In this document: positions 26,157 through 35,409 of the stretch, piece by piece
How the letters are laid out: every line of letters starts with the position of its first letter
How positions within the stretch are numbered: the first letter of the stretch is position 1
From: Micromonosporaceae bacterium
Lineage (GTDB): Bacteria > Actinomycetota > Actinomycetes > Mycobacteriales > Micromonosporaceae
NCBI GenBank assembly: GCA_020027875.1
Contig: JAHRHA010000030.1
Span: 1-50,734 of the forward strand
DNA: 50,734 bases
Reading direction: 5' to 3'
Notes under the pieces: model-generated
Seen by the model: the letters and a program-made list of their open reading frames with translations, nothing else
Database searches by the model: none
Told to the model about the DNA's origin: nothing
Program-made: the position numbers and the translations under genes

Positions 26157-26178
26157 CTCCCCCGCCCCACTCCCCATC

Positions 26179-26250
26179 CAAGATCCCCGTGATCATGATG
26201 TCACCGTCGTGAAAACCCGCCGATCATGACCTCCAGGTCATGATCGACGA
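26179..26250. repeat. Dispersed nested palindrome, family A copy 2
   Basis: CAAGATCC at 26179-26186 and a perfect 12-base-arm palindrome CGATCATGACCT-CC-complement at 26221-26246, in the same orientation as the copy at 8793. The distal GATCTTG arm has been lost. It lies between two convergent genes, where it could also act as a terminator. Confidence 0.85.
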
Positions 26251-26272
26251 TAGAGGGGGCGGGGAGGGCGGG

Positions 26273-27277
26273 CTAGGCGATGCGGACGCCGCGTGAGAGG
26301 CGCCGGCTCGGCGTACGCAGCCGTGCCGCGGTCACCGCGACGGCACCCACCCCGAGCAGGACGTTGAACGCGAGCCCGATGGGCCACACCGGCTCGCCAC
26401 GATCCTGCTCAGTGTAGGACGAGTACTGGTAGTCCGGCGGGCGTCGAAGGTCGCGCACGCCACGCCCGATCATGCTCAGCGGGTCGTAGTCATCGACGTA
26501 GACCACGTCGCCGCGCTGGGTGATCTGGGGCGGCACCTGGGGCGCGGCGTCGGCCACGACCACGAACGGGTTGGGCGCGAGCAACCACCACACCCTGTCC
26601 TGGCGCATGACGGTGTAGGTATAGACATAGCCGTCCGGGTCGCGCTGGGTGTGCGGCTCGGTAATGAGCGGGGCAATGAGCGCGAACGAGATGAGTGTGC
26701 CGATCGTGAGCGCCGCGACCGTGAGATAAGACAACAGCGCAGAGGTGATGCTGCGCGCGAGCAGCGCCGACAGCGCCTGAGACACCGCACAGACCACGCC
26801 GATCAGGATGGCCACGACGCCGTAGACGGCGGCGACCCGGCCGATGGTGATCCCACCGTTCGCCATCGCATAGCCGGCGAACGGCAGCGTCAGTGCCAAT
26901 GCCACCAGGCCCACGCCCCAGCCGGCCAACAGCTTGCCGAGTGCGATCTCGAGTGGCGTTAGCTTGGTCACCTGCAGCGTGGCAAGAGTTCCACGCTCGC
27001 GGTCGCCGTTGATGGTCTGCGAGGTCAGCGCGGGGCTGATGACGAGCACCATGCCGAGCACGAAGAGCATGAGGATGCCGAAGAGCGGCACGCCTCGACG
27101 AGCGTTGTCGTTGGCGAACCCGTACCCGGTCTGCACCGAAAGGTCGAGCAGGGCGGTAAAGATGGCGAGCAGCGCGACCCAGCCGCCCAACAGCCAGCGC
27201 CACCGACCGGTGCGCAGACGGATCCGGAACTCCTGCCGGGTCACCAGCCAGATCCCGTACGGCGTCGGGGTGTTCAT
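26273..27277 (-). CDS. ABC-2 type transporter permease
   Basis: The 334-aa protein has six hydrophobic helices: one after the Arg-rich N terminus (LLGGWVALLAIFTALLDL), then LFGILMLFVLGMVLVISPALTSQTI, and four more to about residue 210, an external loop, and a last helix near 300. The INGDRERGTLATLQVTKLTPLEIALGKL segment is the cytoplasmic coupling region of ABC-2 exporters. The ATG overlaps the ATPase stop (ATGA). The substrate is unknown. Confidence 0.9.
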   Translation of the reverse strand: MNTPTPYGIWLVTRQEFRIRLRTGRWRWLLGGWVALLAIFTALLDLSVQTGYGFANDNARRGVPLFGILMLFVLGMVLVISPALTSQTINGDRERGTLATLQVTKLTPLEIALGKLLAGWGVGLVALALTLPFAGYAMANGGITIGRVAAVYGVVAILIGVVCAVSQALSALLARSITSALLSYLTVAALTIGTLISFALIAPLITEPHTQRDPDGYVYTYTVMRQDRVWWLLAPNPFVVVADAAPQVPPQITQRGDVVYVDDYDPLSMIGRGVRDLRRPPDYQYSSYTEQDRGEPVWPIGLAFNVLLGVGAVAVTAARLRTPSRRLSRGVRIA

Positions 27278-28218
27278 CGCCGCTCCTCCGTCATGGCCAT
27301 GTAGACAGACTCCAGGTTGCTGCCCAGCGGCTCGAACGCGACGACCCGAACGCCGCCGCCGACCAGGCCGGCGAGCAGGTCGGCCGCCTCGTCCTCTGAC
27401 ATTGGAGGTAGCTCTGTGCCGGTACCGTTGCCGCCGGTTGCCTGTACGCCTCGGGACTGCAGGGCCGAGGCGAGTACGGCGGGATCGGTCGCTCGCACCC
27501 GGTAGGCCGTGCGCGCCTGCGCGGCCAGCTCGTTCATCGTGTGTTCGCCGGCCGTGCGGCCGCGGTCGACCAGAACCACGCGGTCGGCGATCTCCTCGAG
27601 TTCGGTGAGGATGTGGCTGGAGACGAGGACGGCGGCACCTTCGGCGGCCAGGCCTCGCAGGATATCGCGTAGCTCGACTCGGGATCTGGGGTCCAACCCC
27701 GACGCCGGCTCGTCGAGCAGCAGCACGCGGGGGCGGTGGATGAGTGCCCGCGCTAAGGCGAGGCGCTGCTTCTGGCCACGGGAAAGCACGTGCACCGGCT
27801 GATAGGCAAATTCCGACAGGTGGATGAGGGTAAGAAGCTCAGCTACCCGGCTGGGCACGCTGGCGCGTTTCATCCGGTACGCATCGGCGAAGAACCCGAG
27901 ATACTCGTACACGGTCAGCTGGTCGTACACCCCGAAGCTGTCCGGCATCCAGCCCATCTGCGACCGCACGCCGAACGGGTCCGCTACCGGGTCCGCGCCG
28001 GCCACCCGCACCTCGCCGCGGTCGGGGCGCAGCAGCGACGCGAGGATGAGCAGCAGGGTCGTCTTGCCGGCACCGTTGGGCCCGACCAGCGCCGTGACCT
28101 GACCGTACGGTGCCGAGATGCTCACCCCCGACAGGGCGGGCACCGAACCGAAGTGACGCCAGACATCGTGTACGACGACACCGAACTCCGCCGATTCCTG
28201 ACCGTTCTCCGATGCCAC
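27274..28218 (-). CDS. ABC transporter ATPase of an ABC-2 exporter
   Basis: The 314-aa ATPase has Walker A GPNGAGKTT (about 48-56), Q-loop MGWMPDSFGVYDQLT, signature LSRGQKQRLALARAL, Walker B VLLLDEPASGLDP and the His of VLVSSHILTELEE. The C-terminal 100 residues form the extra domain of drug/bacteriocin-export ATPases. GTG start at 28218. It forms a two-gene exporter with the next gene. Confidence 0.93.
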   Translation of the reverse strand: MASENGQESAEFGVVVHDVWRHFGSVPALSGVSISAPYGQVTALVGPNGAGKTTLLLILASLLRPDRGEVRVAGADPVADPFGVRSQMGWMPDSFGVYDQLTVYEYLGFFADAYRMKRASVPSRVAELLTLIHLSEFAYQPVHVLSRGQKQRLALARALIHRPRVLLLDEPASGLDPRSRVELRDILRGLAAEGAAVLVSSHILTELEEIADRVVLVDRGRTAGEHTMNELAAQARTAYRVRATDPAVLASALQSRGVQATGGNGTGTELPPMSEDEAADLLAGLVGGGVRVVAFEPLGSNLESVYMAMTEERR

Positions 28219-28307
28219 GGACGACCCTCCCCCGTGGACGGCGCAACCCGCGTCCGTCGCGGTGGCGTCAGGATAGCGCCCGCATCACAACGGCGATGTC
28301 CCCCGAG

Positions 28308-29147
28308 CTACAGCAGCACGGTCGCGAACGTACCCATCCGGCGAAAGCCGCACCGGTCGTAGACCACGCGCGCCGGGACGTTGTAGTCGTTGACGTAGAG
28401 GCTCACGCTCGGGGCTACCCGGCGCAACGCGTCGCGCACGACGGCGGCCATCGCGGACGTGCCGAGCCCTCGGCCTCGCCACTCGGGCGCGACCCAGACC
28501 CCCTGGACCTGCGCCGTGTGCCGGGTGACGACCGCGAGTTCGGCCTTGAAGACCACGCGGCCGCCGACAAACTTGGCGTACGCCCGGCGGGCGCGGACCA
28601 AGTCTGTGACGCGACCCCGGTAGTCACGTCCGCCGTCCCCGGTCAGCGGCGAGATGCCCACCTCCTCGGTGTACATAGCCACCGAAGCCGGAAACAGGAC
28701 GTCAATCTCGTGTGGCCGGACGAGCCGCACGGTCGGATCGGGCGGGACGGACGGCGGCGTCCAGGTCGCGAGCAGGGGCTGGCACGGTCGGACATCGCGT
28801 GCCGGGCCCCACATGTCGGCGAGGCGGTTCCAGATGCCAAGTACGCCCTCGGACTCGCCAACGAGCGACGAGCACAACCGCGGGTGCGAGCCCGCCACGT
28901 CAGCAAACGCCTCTACCGCGGCCGTCGTGCTGGCGTTCACCGGGATGAGATTGGCGCCAACCCAGCAGACGGACTCCAGACGCCGCCGGCTGCCGAAGCC
29001 GAAGACTCGCGCGTCGACACGCCAGGAGAGGCCTGCCGAACTGACCCGCTCGGCGACCTGCGCCGCGGCGATCGGCTCCGCTTCGAGAACCCGCTCCACC
29101 GCGGCCCGCTCGGTGTCACCAAGCAGGCGCGCTGGCATCGTCAGCAT
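28308..29147 (-). CDS. GNAT acetyltransferase with N-terminal DUF4081 domain
   Basis: The 279-aa product pairs an N-terminal DUF4081 half (RLLGDTERAAVERVLEAEP...ESVCWVGANLIPVN) with a C-terminal GNAT domain carrying the acetyl-CoA loop VQGVWVAPEWRGRGLGTSAM and VNDYNVPARVVYDRCGF. In many actinobacteria this gene follows ispG; here it is separated from it by two genes. The start is uncertain: ATG 29147, ATG 29138 or GTG 29183. Substrate unknown. Confidence 0.85.
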   Translation of the reverse strand: MLTMPARLLGDTERAAVERVLEAEPIAAAQVAERVSSAGLSWRVDARVFGFGSRRRLESVCWVGANLIPVNASTTAAVEAFADVAGSHPRLCSSLVGESEGVLGIWNRLADMWGPARDVRPCQPLLATWTPPSVPPDPTVRLVRPHEIDVLFPASVAMYTEEVGISPLTGDGGRDYRGRVTDLVRARRAYAKFVGGRVVFKAELAVVTRHTAQVQGVWVAPEWRGRGLGTSAMAAVVRDALRRVAPSVSLYVNDYNVPARVVYDRCGFRRMGTFATVLL

Positions 29148-29199
29148 CTCTCCAGCCTGCCACATGATCGAGGTGTCCCTCACGCCTTCCTCCTATCCC

Positions 29200-29269
29200 G
29201 TCGATCATGACCTGGAGGTCATGATCGACGCTGTTTGACGACGCCCACCTCATGATCATCGCGATCTTG
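29200..29269. repeat. Dispersed nested palindrome, family A copy 3
   Basis: A perfect 14-base-arm palindrome GTCGATCATGACCT-GG-complement at 29200-29229, then CTCATGATCAT and the terminal CGATCTTG (29262-29269). Orientation is opposite to the copies at 8793 and 26179. It lies in a divergent spacer upstream of padR. Confidence 0.9.
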
Positions 29270-29356
29270 GGGTCCGCTGGCCGCCCATGGAAAGGCGCCC
29301 GGGGACTGTTGGGGATTGCGCGAATCAACAGATTGGACTTGTCGGCGACTGGTTGG

Positions 29357-29387
29357 CGATATATCGTCAACACATCAGCGATGTGTT
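29357..29387 (+). promoter_or_regulatory. Palindromic operator candidates before the second padR gene
   Basis: CGATATATCG (29357-29366) is a perfect 10-base palindrome, and AACACATC-AGC-GATGTGTT (29369-29387) is a perfect dyad with 8-base arms just before the GGAGGA ribosome site. A TTGGAC box is at 29333. The AT-rich sites stand out in this GC-rich spacer and are likely PadR autoregulatory sites. Confidence 0.55.
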
Positions 29388-29401
29388 TAGGAGGAGCGAC
29401 G

Positions 29402-29959
29402 ATGAGAGATCACGAGACGCGGATGCGCGGTTTCGGCTGGCGCATGCCATTCCCGCCGCCGTGGGGCGGTCCAGGTCCACACGGACACGGCCCGGGCGGG
29501 CCCCACGGACGAGGACGGGGTGGGCGCGGACGCCGCCCCAACGTCCGGGCGGCCGTGCTCGCCCTTCTGGCGGAGCGACCGATGCACGGATACGAAATGA
29601 TCACCGAGCTCGAGGCCCGCACGGGAGGGGTGTGGCGTCCCAGCCCCGGCTCGATCTATCCGACATTGCAGTTGCTCGAAGACGAGGGTCTGATTGTCAG
29701 CGAGGAGTCGGGCGGGCGCAAACGGTTCACCCTCACTGATGCCGGCCGAGCCGAGGCCGAGCAGGCGGGCGAAGCGGCGCCCTGGGACCGCATCGGTGAC
29801 GAGACGGTGGAGAACTGGCACGACCTCAAGGACGCCTCTTTCGGCGCGATGAACGCGCTTCGACAGGTCATGATGACCGGCACCGACGAGCAGCGCCGGC
29901 GGGCCGTGGAGGTCATCGTGGAGGCGAAGCGGAAGCTCTACGCGATCCTGGCTGACTGA
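29402..29959 (+). CDS. PadR family transcriptional regulator with Gly/Pro/His-rich N terminus
   Basis: The 185-aa protein has a winged helix (RAAVLALLAERPMHGYEMITELEARTG, then SPGSIYPTLQLLEDEGLI) and a helical tail. The first 45 residues are rich in Gly, Pro, His and Arg, as in PadR proteins annotated near metal or heme-stress functions, but metal sensing is only a guess. The ATG at 29402 has GGAGGA upstream. It has no obvious partner gene; the adjacent genes face other ways. Confidence 0.9.
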   Translation: MRDHETRMRGFGWRMPFPPPWGGPGPHGHGPGGPHGRGRGGRGRRPNVRAAVLALLAERPMHGYEMITELEARTGGVWRPSPGSIYPTLQLLEDEGLIVSEESGGRKRFTLTDAGRAEAEQAGEAAPWDRIGDETVENWHDLKDASFGAMNALRQVMMTGTDEQRRRAVEVIVEAKRKLYAILAD

Positions 29960-29970
29960 CCCGGCGTTCC

Positions 29971-30044
29971 CGCGCCGCCCGTCCGCCGCCAGTCCGCCCG
30001 CGCCGCCCGTCCGCCCCGCGCCGCCCGTCCGCCCCGCGCCGTGC
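29971..30044. repeat. 18-bp GC-rich tandem repeats
   Basis: Units CGCGCCGCCCGTCCGCCC at 29999-30016 and 30017-30034, with partial copies at 29971 and 30035, follow the padR stop. Probably slippage-derived spacer; no coding frame is supported. Confidence 0.6.
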
Positions 30045-30055
30045 TTCCCCCCCAC

Positions 30056-30112
30056 GATCAAGGGCCCGTGGCCGTGAATTGGTGATCCAACCACGGCCAC
30101 AGGTCCTTGATC
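30056..30112. repeat. 57-bp nested palindrome, family B copy 2
   Basis: GATCAAGG...CCTTGATC ends enclose GTGGCCGTG/CCACGGCCAC arms. Length and layout equal those of 10204-10260. Between the convergent padR and DUF4352 genes it could serve as a two-way terminator. Confidence 0.75.
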
Positions 30113-30133
30113 GCCGCGGACGCGGGCGGCCGG

Positions 30134-30832
30134 TCAGGAGGCGGCGACGGTCACGGTGATTCCGCCGGAGAGTGGCGAGTCGTGCAACTCCAGCTTGGCG
30201 ATGCTGGCCTCCGTTGGAATGTCGAAGACCATCTTGCCGGTGATCTTGTTGCCGGGATTGATCAGCGTGAACCAGGCGTTTGCGTTCTCGTTCGCGATGA
30301 CCCCAGCGCCGGTGTCTGCGCCGTACATGGTGCCGTCGGGTCCGACCGCCTTCTGCCAGCCGTCGGCGAAGGTCTGGCCCTCGGTGCCGATGTTGCGGAC
30401 GCTGAGATCCACGATGCAGAACTGTCCCTGCGGTTGCTTCGTCACGAAGCTCCGCCCTACGGAGGTGTGGCCGCAGCTCACCGAGGTGACGACGAACTCG
30501 AATTTGCCGTCCTTCACGGCTGTGTTGAGTCCGGGCGGCGCCGTGCCGAGGGTCGACTCGCCGTTGAAGAAGGCGCTGCCCAGCAGGGCCAGGAGAGCCC
30601 CGCCGGCGCAGCACGCAGCGAGCACGCCCACGACGACCAGCAGGGCCGTCCGGCCGGAGCGGCGGCGCGGCGCCACCACCGGATAGCCGGCCTCGTAGTA
30701 CGAAGGCTCCACCGGCGGCCAGTACGGATCGGTTGCCGGCATCGGCGGCGGAGGCGGTGGGGGCGGCGTGGCCCGCCCCACCCAGGCGGCATGCTCTGGA
30801 CCAGGTTGGGGCGAACGGGGCGCGTCGTCCAC
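30134..30832 (-). CDS. DUF4352-type membrane-anchored secreted protein
   Basis: The 232-aa product has a Pro-rich cytoplasmic N terminus with an eight-proline run, one membrane helix (TALLVVVGVLAACCAGGALLALLGS, about 62-85) and an external beta-sandwich domain of the DUF4352 kind (KDGKFEFVVTSVSCG ... CIVDLSVRNIG ... VFDIPTEASIAKLEL). These resemble telomeric-repeat-binding-factor-like/immunoglobulin-like sandwich proteins; no activity is known. GTG start at 30832, 9 bases after the ispG stop, so probably cotranscribed with ispG. Confidence 0.8.
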   Translation of the reverse strand: MDDAPRSPQPGPEHAAWVGRATPPPPPPPPMPATDPYWPPVEPSYYEAGYPVVAPRRRSGRTALLVVVGVLAACCAGGALLALLGSAFFNGESTLGTAPPGLNTAVKDGKFEFVVTSVSCGHTSVGRSFVTKQPQGQFCIVDLSVRNIGTEGQTFADGWQKAVGPDGTMYGADTGAGVIANENANAWFTLINPGNKITGKMVFDIPTEASIAKLELHDSPLSGGITVTVAAS

Positions 30833-30841
30833 CGAACGTCT

Positions 30842-32014
30842 CTAGTGGACGGTCACGGTCGGACCGGCGGAGGCGCCGGCGAGCTCGTCCGGCATCTCTA
30901 TGCCCATCTCCTCGGCGATGCGCAGCGCCTCCTCGACCAGCGTCTCTACGATCTGCGACTCGGGCACGGTCTTGACGACCTCGCCCTTGACGAAGATCTG
31001 ACCCTTGCCGTTGCCCGACGCGACGCCGAGGTCGGCCTCCCGCGCCTCCCCGGGTCCATTGACGACACAGCCCATCACCGCGACCCGCAGTGGCGCGGGG
31101 AACCCATCGAGGGCCGCCGTCACCTGGTCGGCCAATGTATAGACGTCGACCTGAGCCCGCCCGCACGACGGGCAGGAGACGATCTCCAGACCGCGCTCCT
31201 TCAGGCCGAGCGACTCCAGGATCGCATTGCCGACCTTGACCTCCTCTACCGGCGGCGCGGACAACGACACCCGGATCGTGTCGCCGATCCCCTCGGCCAG
31301 CAAGGCGCCGAACGCCACCGAGGACTTGATCGTCCCCTGGAACGTCGGCCCGGCCTCGGTCACGCCGAGGTGCAGCGGGTAATCGCACTGCTCGGCGAGC
31401 TGCCGGTACGCCCGGATCATGACCACCGGATCGTTGTGCTTAACGGAGATCTTGATGTCGCGGAAGCCGTGCTCCTCGAATAGCGAGCACTCCCACAGCG
31501 CCGACTCGACGAGCGCCTCCGCCGTCGCCTTGCCGTACTTCTGCAGCAGCCGGGGATCCAAGGAGCCGGCGTTGACGCCGATCCGGATCGGTACCCCCGC
31601 CGCGGCTGCGGCCTGCGCGATCTCGCCGACCTTGTCGTCGAACTTCTTGATATTGCCTGGGTTGACTCGCACCGCCGCGCACCCCGCGTCGATCGCCGCG
31701 AAGACGTACTTCGGTTGGAAGTGAATGTCCGCGATCACCGGGATCTGGGACTTGCGGGCGATGGCCGGCAGAGCCTCCACGTCGTCCTGGGACGGAACCG
31801 CCACCCGTACGATCTGGCAGCCCGAAGCGGTGAGTTCGGCGATCTGCTGCAGCGTCGCGTTGACGTCCGCGGTGAGCGTCGTCGTCATCGACTGCACGGA
31901 CACCGGCGCTCCGCCGCCGACGGGCACGGAGCCGACCATGATCTGGCGGCTTTTGCGGCGCTCGGCCAACGCCGGGGCCGGCGCCGGGGGCATACCGAGG
32001 TTGATCGCTGTCAC
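30842..32014 (-). CDS. ispG: 4-hydroxy-3-methylbut-2-enyl diphosphate synthase
   Basis: The 390-aa enzyme catalyses the iron-sulfur reductive step making HMBPP in the MEP isoprenoid pathway. Conserved segments include [39 protein letters not shown], and the cluster Cys residues in [12 protein letters not shown] and [20 protein letters not shown] start at 32014. With the M50 protease gene and dxr it forms the usual actinobacterial dxr-rip-ispG row. Confidence 0.97.
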   Translation of the reverse strand: MTAINLGMPPAPAPALAERRKSRQIMVGSVPVGGGAPVSVQSMTTTLTADVNATLQQIAELTASGCQIVRVAVPSQDDVEALPAIARKSQIPVIADIHFQPKYVFAAIDAGCAAVRVNPGNIKKFDDKVGEIAQAAAAAGVPIRIGVNAGSLDPRLLQKYGKATAEALVESALWECSLFEEHGFRDIKISVKHNDPVVMIRAYRQLAEQCDYPLHLGVTEAGPTFQGTIKSSVAFGALLAEGIGDTIRVSLSAPPVEEVKVGNAILESLGLKERGLEIVSCPSCGRAQVDVYTLADQVTAALDGFPAPLRVAVMGCVVNGPGEAREADLGVASGNGKGQIFVKGEVVKTVPESQIVETLVEEALRIAEEMGIEMPDELAGASAGPTVTVH

Positions 32015-32025
32015 GTCTGCTCGCT

Positions 32026-33297
32026 TCAGAAGAGGGTGATCGGATTGACGATATCGGCGGCCACGGTCAGGAGGGTGAACCCGCCAAAGATGAGAATCAC
32101 CGCGTACGTGACCGGCATGAGCTTCAGGTAGTCCACCCGTCCCGGATCCGGCTTACCCAGCCGGGCGTAGATCCACGACCGCGCCCTCTCGTACCACGCG
32201 ATAGCGATGTGCCCACCATCAAGCGGCAACAACGGCAGCAGGTTGAAGATGCCGACGAAGAAGTTCAGTCCGGCGAGCAGGAGCAGGAACGTCGGGAGCT
32301 CACCCTTCTCGAACAGCTCGCCCCCGATGCGGCTGGCGCCCACCACGCTGATCGGTGTCTCCGGGTCCCGCTGCTCCCCGGTAAGCGCCGTCCACAGCTT
32401 CGGAACCTTCTCCGGGAACTTCTTCATGGCCGCGAACGTGCCCTCGAACATCAGCACGGTCTGGTTGCCGGCCCGGCCAAAGGCGGCCACCGGCCCGGCC
32501 ACGGACTTCGGAAACACGGGCGTGATGCCCAGGACGCCGACATTCTCAAGGTCGGCTTCGGTGACGTCCTCAGCAGTCTTGGTCGGGTCCTTGAGTACCT
32601 CTTGCTTGATCCGCTGAGCGAAGGGCAGCGATACGGTGCGCTCGAAGGTCTCCCCCCCGCGCAGGTAGGTCACGGCGATCGACTGGCCACCCGCCGACCG
32701 GATCTTCTCGGTCAGGGCATCCCAGCCGACCACCGGCTGTCCATTGATCGCCGTTACCACATCGCCGGGCAGCAGGCCCATCTGCTTTGCGGCGCTCGGC
32801 GGAGCGCTTCCCTCGACGCACTCCTTGGGGACCTTCTTGACCGGATCGAACTCCCACTTCGCCGCCACACAATCCGCGACCGTGTCGATGGTGACAGGCG
32901 TGGACTGCAGCTTGTTCGGGTCGGGCAATGACGCGAAGGCGAACAGGCCCCAGAGGATCACGACACCCAGGACGAAGTGCGTCACCGACCCCGCCGACAT
33001 GACGATCGTGCGCTTCCACACGGGGTAGCGCCACATCGCCCGGCGCTCGTCGCCGGGTTCGACGTCGTCGTCCTGCGGCGTCATTCCCACGATCTTGACG
33101 AACCCACCGAGCGGGATGCCCTTCACCCCGTACTCGGTCTCGCCCTTGCGAAACGACCACAGGGTCGGGCCGAAGCCCACGAAGTACCGGGTCACCTTCA
33201 TGCCGAAGGCCTTCGCCGTGGCCATATGTCCGGCTTCGTGTAGGCAAACGGAGATCAGGATGCCGAGGGCGAAGACAACGATCCCGATGATCTCCAT
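32026..33297 (-). CDS. Site-2 zinc metalloprotease, M50 family (RseP/Rip1-like)
   Basis: The 423-aa membrane protease has HEAGH in its first helix (about 20-24), a GxG membrane loop near [12 protein letters not shown], a PDZ domain near residues 165-240 ([16 protein letters not shown]), and the third zinc ligand in [18 protein letters not shown]. Homologues cleave anti-sigma factors and other membrane proteins within the bilayer. It lies between dxr and ispG, as in mycobacteria. Confidence 0.95.
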   Translation of the reverse strand: MEIIGIVVFALGILISVCLHEAGHMATAKAFGMKVTRYFVGFGPTLWSFRKGETEYGVKGIPLGGFVKIVGMTPQDDDVEPGDERRAMWRYPVWKRTIVMSAGSVTHFVLGVVILWGLFAFASLPDPNKLQSTPVTIDTVADCVAAKWEFDPVKKVPKECVEGSAPPSAAKQMGLLPGDVVTAINGQPVVGWDALTEKIRSAGGQSIAVTYLRGGETFERTVSLPFAQRIKQEVLKDPTKTAEDVTEADLENVGVLGITPVFPKSVAGPVAAFGRAGNQTVLMFEGTFAAMKKFPEKVPKLWTALTGEQRDPETPISVVGASRIGGELFEKGELPTFLLLLAGLNFFVGIFNLLPLLPLDGGHIAIAWYERARSWIYARLGKPDPGRVDYLKLMPVTYAVILIFGGFTLLTVAADIVNPITLF

Positions 33298-33306
33298 TAA
33301 GCTCCT

Positions 33307-34533
33307 TCAGCCTTGTCCCGAGCCGCCCGGTACAGAGTCCAGCGCCACGATCAGCTCGCGGGCCCGGTTCCGGGCCGACGACTCCGCCGCGAGTACGTCA
33401 TCGACGGTACCTGGTTCCGCGAAATCGGGCGCTTCGTCCAGCACCCGCGCGACCGTGTCAACGATGCCGAGAAACGGCAGCCGGCCCTGCGTGAACCCGG
33501 CCACACACTCCTCGTTGGCCGCGTTGTAGATGGCCGGTCGGCAACGCCCGGCCCGACCCGCGTCCTTGGCCAGCCGTACGGCCGGGAAGGCCTCCTCGTC
33601 CAGCGGGCCCAGCTCCCAGGTGTGGACCTTGGTCCAGTCCACAGGCGCGGCGGCCACCGCGACGCGGTCCGGCCAACCCAGCGCGAGCGCGATCGGCAGA
33701 CGCATGTCGGGCGGGCTGCACTGAGCGATGGTCGACCCGTCGACGAACTCCACCATCGAGTGGATCACCGACTGCGGATGGACCATGACCTCGATGTCGT
33801 CGTACGCAACGCCGAAGAGCTCATGCGCCTCGATCACCTCGAGTGCCTTATTCACCATGGTCGCGGAGTTGATCGTCACGACCGGGCCCATGTTCCACGT
33901 CGGGTGAGCCAGCGCCTGCTCGGGTGTAACCTCCGTCAACTCCTCGCGTCGGCGCCCCCGAAACGCCCCGCCACTCGCGGTGAGCACGAGCCGGCGCACC
34001 TCGCTCGCGTCGCCCGACCGCAGGCATTGGGCCAGCGCTGAGTGCTCCGAGTCGACCGGGACGATCTGCCCGGGCCGGGTGATCGCCGCCTTCACCAGCG
34101 GGCCGCCAGCGACAAGCGACTCCTTGTTGGCCAACGCCAGGGTGCGTCCGGCCCGCAGCGCGGCAAGGGTTGGGGCGAGGCCCAACGACCCCACCACGCC
34201 GTTGAGCACTACGTCACACGGCCACTGCGCCAGCTCCGTCATCGCCTGCGGGCCGGCCAGGATCTTAGGGATGCGGAACTCCCCGGTCGTGTAGCCCTTC
34301 TTCGCTGCCTCGGCGTAGAAGGCGAGCTGCAGATCTTGAGCCGCCGTGGCCTTCGCCACACCGACGACGTCGACGCCGAGTTCCAGCGCCTGCGCGGCGA
34401 GCAAAGCCACATTGGCACCGCCCCCGCCCAGCCCCACGACCCGGAACCGGTCCGGGTTGCGGCGAACGATGTCGATCGCCTGGGTACCGACGGACCCGGT
34501 CGAACCGAGCAATACGATCTCACGGGGAGTCAT
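33307..34533 (-). CDS. dxr: 1-deoxy-D-xylulose 5-phosphate reductoisomerase
   Basis: The 408-aa enzyme makes MEP from DXP with NADPH. It shows [42 protein letters not shown] (metal and substrate residues), [10 protein letters not shown] and [28 protein letters not shown], covering the full family. ATG start at 34533 with GGGGAGA upstream. First gene of the dxr-M50-ispG group; a family A palindrome lies 53 bases upstream. Confidence 0.97.
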   Translation of the reverse strand: MTPREIVLLGSTGSVGTQAIDIVRRNPDRFRVVGLGGGGANVALLAAQALELGVDVVGVAKATAAQDLQLAFYAEAAKKGYTTGEFRIPKILAGPQAMTELAQWPCDVVLNGVVGSLGLAPTLAALRAGRTLALANKESLVAGGPLVKAAITRPGQIVPVDSEHSALAQCLRSGDASEVRRLVLTASGGAFRGRRREELTEVTPEQALAHPTWNMGPVVTINSATMVNKALEVIEAHELFGVAYDDIEVMVHPQSVIHSMVEFVDGSTIAQCSPPDMRLPIALALGWPDRVAVAAAPVDWTKVHTWELGPLDEEAFPAVRLAKDAGRAGRCRPAIYNAANEECVAGFTQGRLPFLGIVDTVARVLDEAPDFAEPGTVDDVLAAESSARNRARELIVALDSVPGGSGQG

Positions 34534-34585
34534 GCATCCATTCTCCCCGAGCCGGCGTGATCATCGGCGGCCAGTACCCACACCT

Positions 34586-34655
34586 GTCGATCATGACCTG
34601 GAGGTCATGATCGACGCCAATTCGCAACGGCCAACTCATGATCACGACGATCTTG
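34586..34655. repeat. Dispersed nested palindrome, family A copy 4
   Basis: Palindrome with 14-base arms GTCGATCATGACCT-GG-complement (34586-34615), then CTCATGATCACGA and CGATCTTG (34648-34655). Same orientation as the copy at 29200. Confidence 0.9.
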
Positions 34656-34726
34656 AGACGCAGGTCGGTGCCTCCGTTGAGACGGGCTGGCCGACTCGGC
34701 CATCGCGCGGGTGGCGTAGTGCATGA

Positions 34727-35272
34727 TCAGCTCCTCGCGGGCCGGTCGATTCGAAACGCCTCGAGATCAGCGTCGTACCAGCGGTCGGTGAGTCCGAGAG
34801 GGGTCATGCCGAGACGGCGGCACACGGCGAGCGAGGGCTGATTGTCGGGACGCACCACCGCGTAGATCTCGCTCAAACCGTCCGCGAAGCCTTTTCCGAT
34901 CGCACCCCGGGCCGCCTCCGTCGCGTACCCGTGCCCCCACGAGTCCGGGTGAAAATGCCAGCCGACCTCCACCTCGCCCGACCCGGTGCCCTCGGAATCG
35001 GGCAGTGGCACGAGCAGCACGGTGCCCGCCGGGACGCCGGTCTCGCGCACCTCGACCGCCCACACGCCAAACCGACCGTCCTCATCGGAGCGTGCGGCCC
35101 ACCGATCCACGACAGCCGGCACCTGGTCTCGGGACTCGATCGCCTTCGGCACCGAACCGAGCCAGCGGGCCACCTCCCATCGCGAATAGGTATCGAAAAT
35201 CCGGTCGAGGTCGGACTCACTATGCGTCCACGGCCGAATCATGAGCCGCTCGGTCTCATACACCACCACCAC
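34727..35272 (-). CDS. GNAT acetyltransferase, RimJ/RimL type
   Basis: The 181-aa protein has the RimJ/L-type layout: YETERLMIRPW at the start, the VEVGWHFHPDSWGHGYATEAARGAIG acetyl-CoA loop and RPDNQPSLAVCRRLGM. It probably acetylates an amine on a small molecule or protein N terminus. The start lies in a run of four GTG codons; GTG 35272, with GGGAGG upstream, is preferred. It is flanked on both sides by family A palindromes. Confidence 0.85.
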   Translation of the reverse strand: MVVVYETERLMIRPWTHSESDLDRIFDTYSRWEVARWLGSVPKAIESRDQVPAVVDRWAARSDEDGRFGVWAVEVRETGVPAGTVLLVPLPDSEGTGSGEVEVGWHFHPDSWGHGYATEAARGAIGKGFADGLSEIYAVVRPDNQPSLAVCRRLGMTPLGLTDRWYDADLEAFRIDRPARS

Positions 35273-35295
35273 TGAGTCAGCCTCCCACCACCTTC

Positions 35296-35367
35296 GCGCC
35301 GATCATGACCTGGAGGTCATGATCGGCGCCGTTTCGCGACGGTCAGCTCATGATCACGGCGATCTTG
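35296..35367. repeat. Dispersed nested palindrome, family A copy 5
   Basis: Perfect palindrome with 16-base arms GCGCCGATCATGACCT-GG-complement (35296-35329), then CTCATGATCACGG and CGATCTTG (35360-35367). Same orientation as copies 3 and 4. The GTC/GAC flank of other copies is changed to GCC/GGC on both arms, a compensatory change that keeps pairing. Confidence 0.9.
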
Positions 35368-35409
35368 GCGAACGTCGGCGAGCCTAACGGCCCGACGAGC
35401 ACGAGGGCG

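Noticed and set aside
29913..31388. Minus-strand 491-codon Arg/Gly-rich frame across the DUF4352 and ispG genes
   Set aside because: It is an out-of-frame reading of ispG and its neighbour; the ispG frame has full family motifs.
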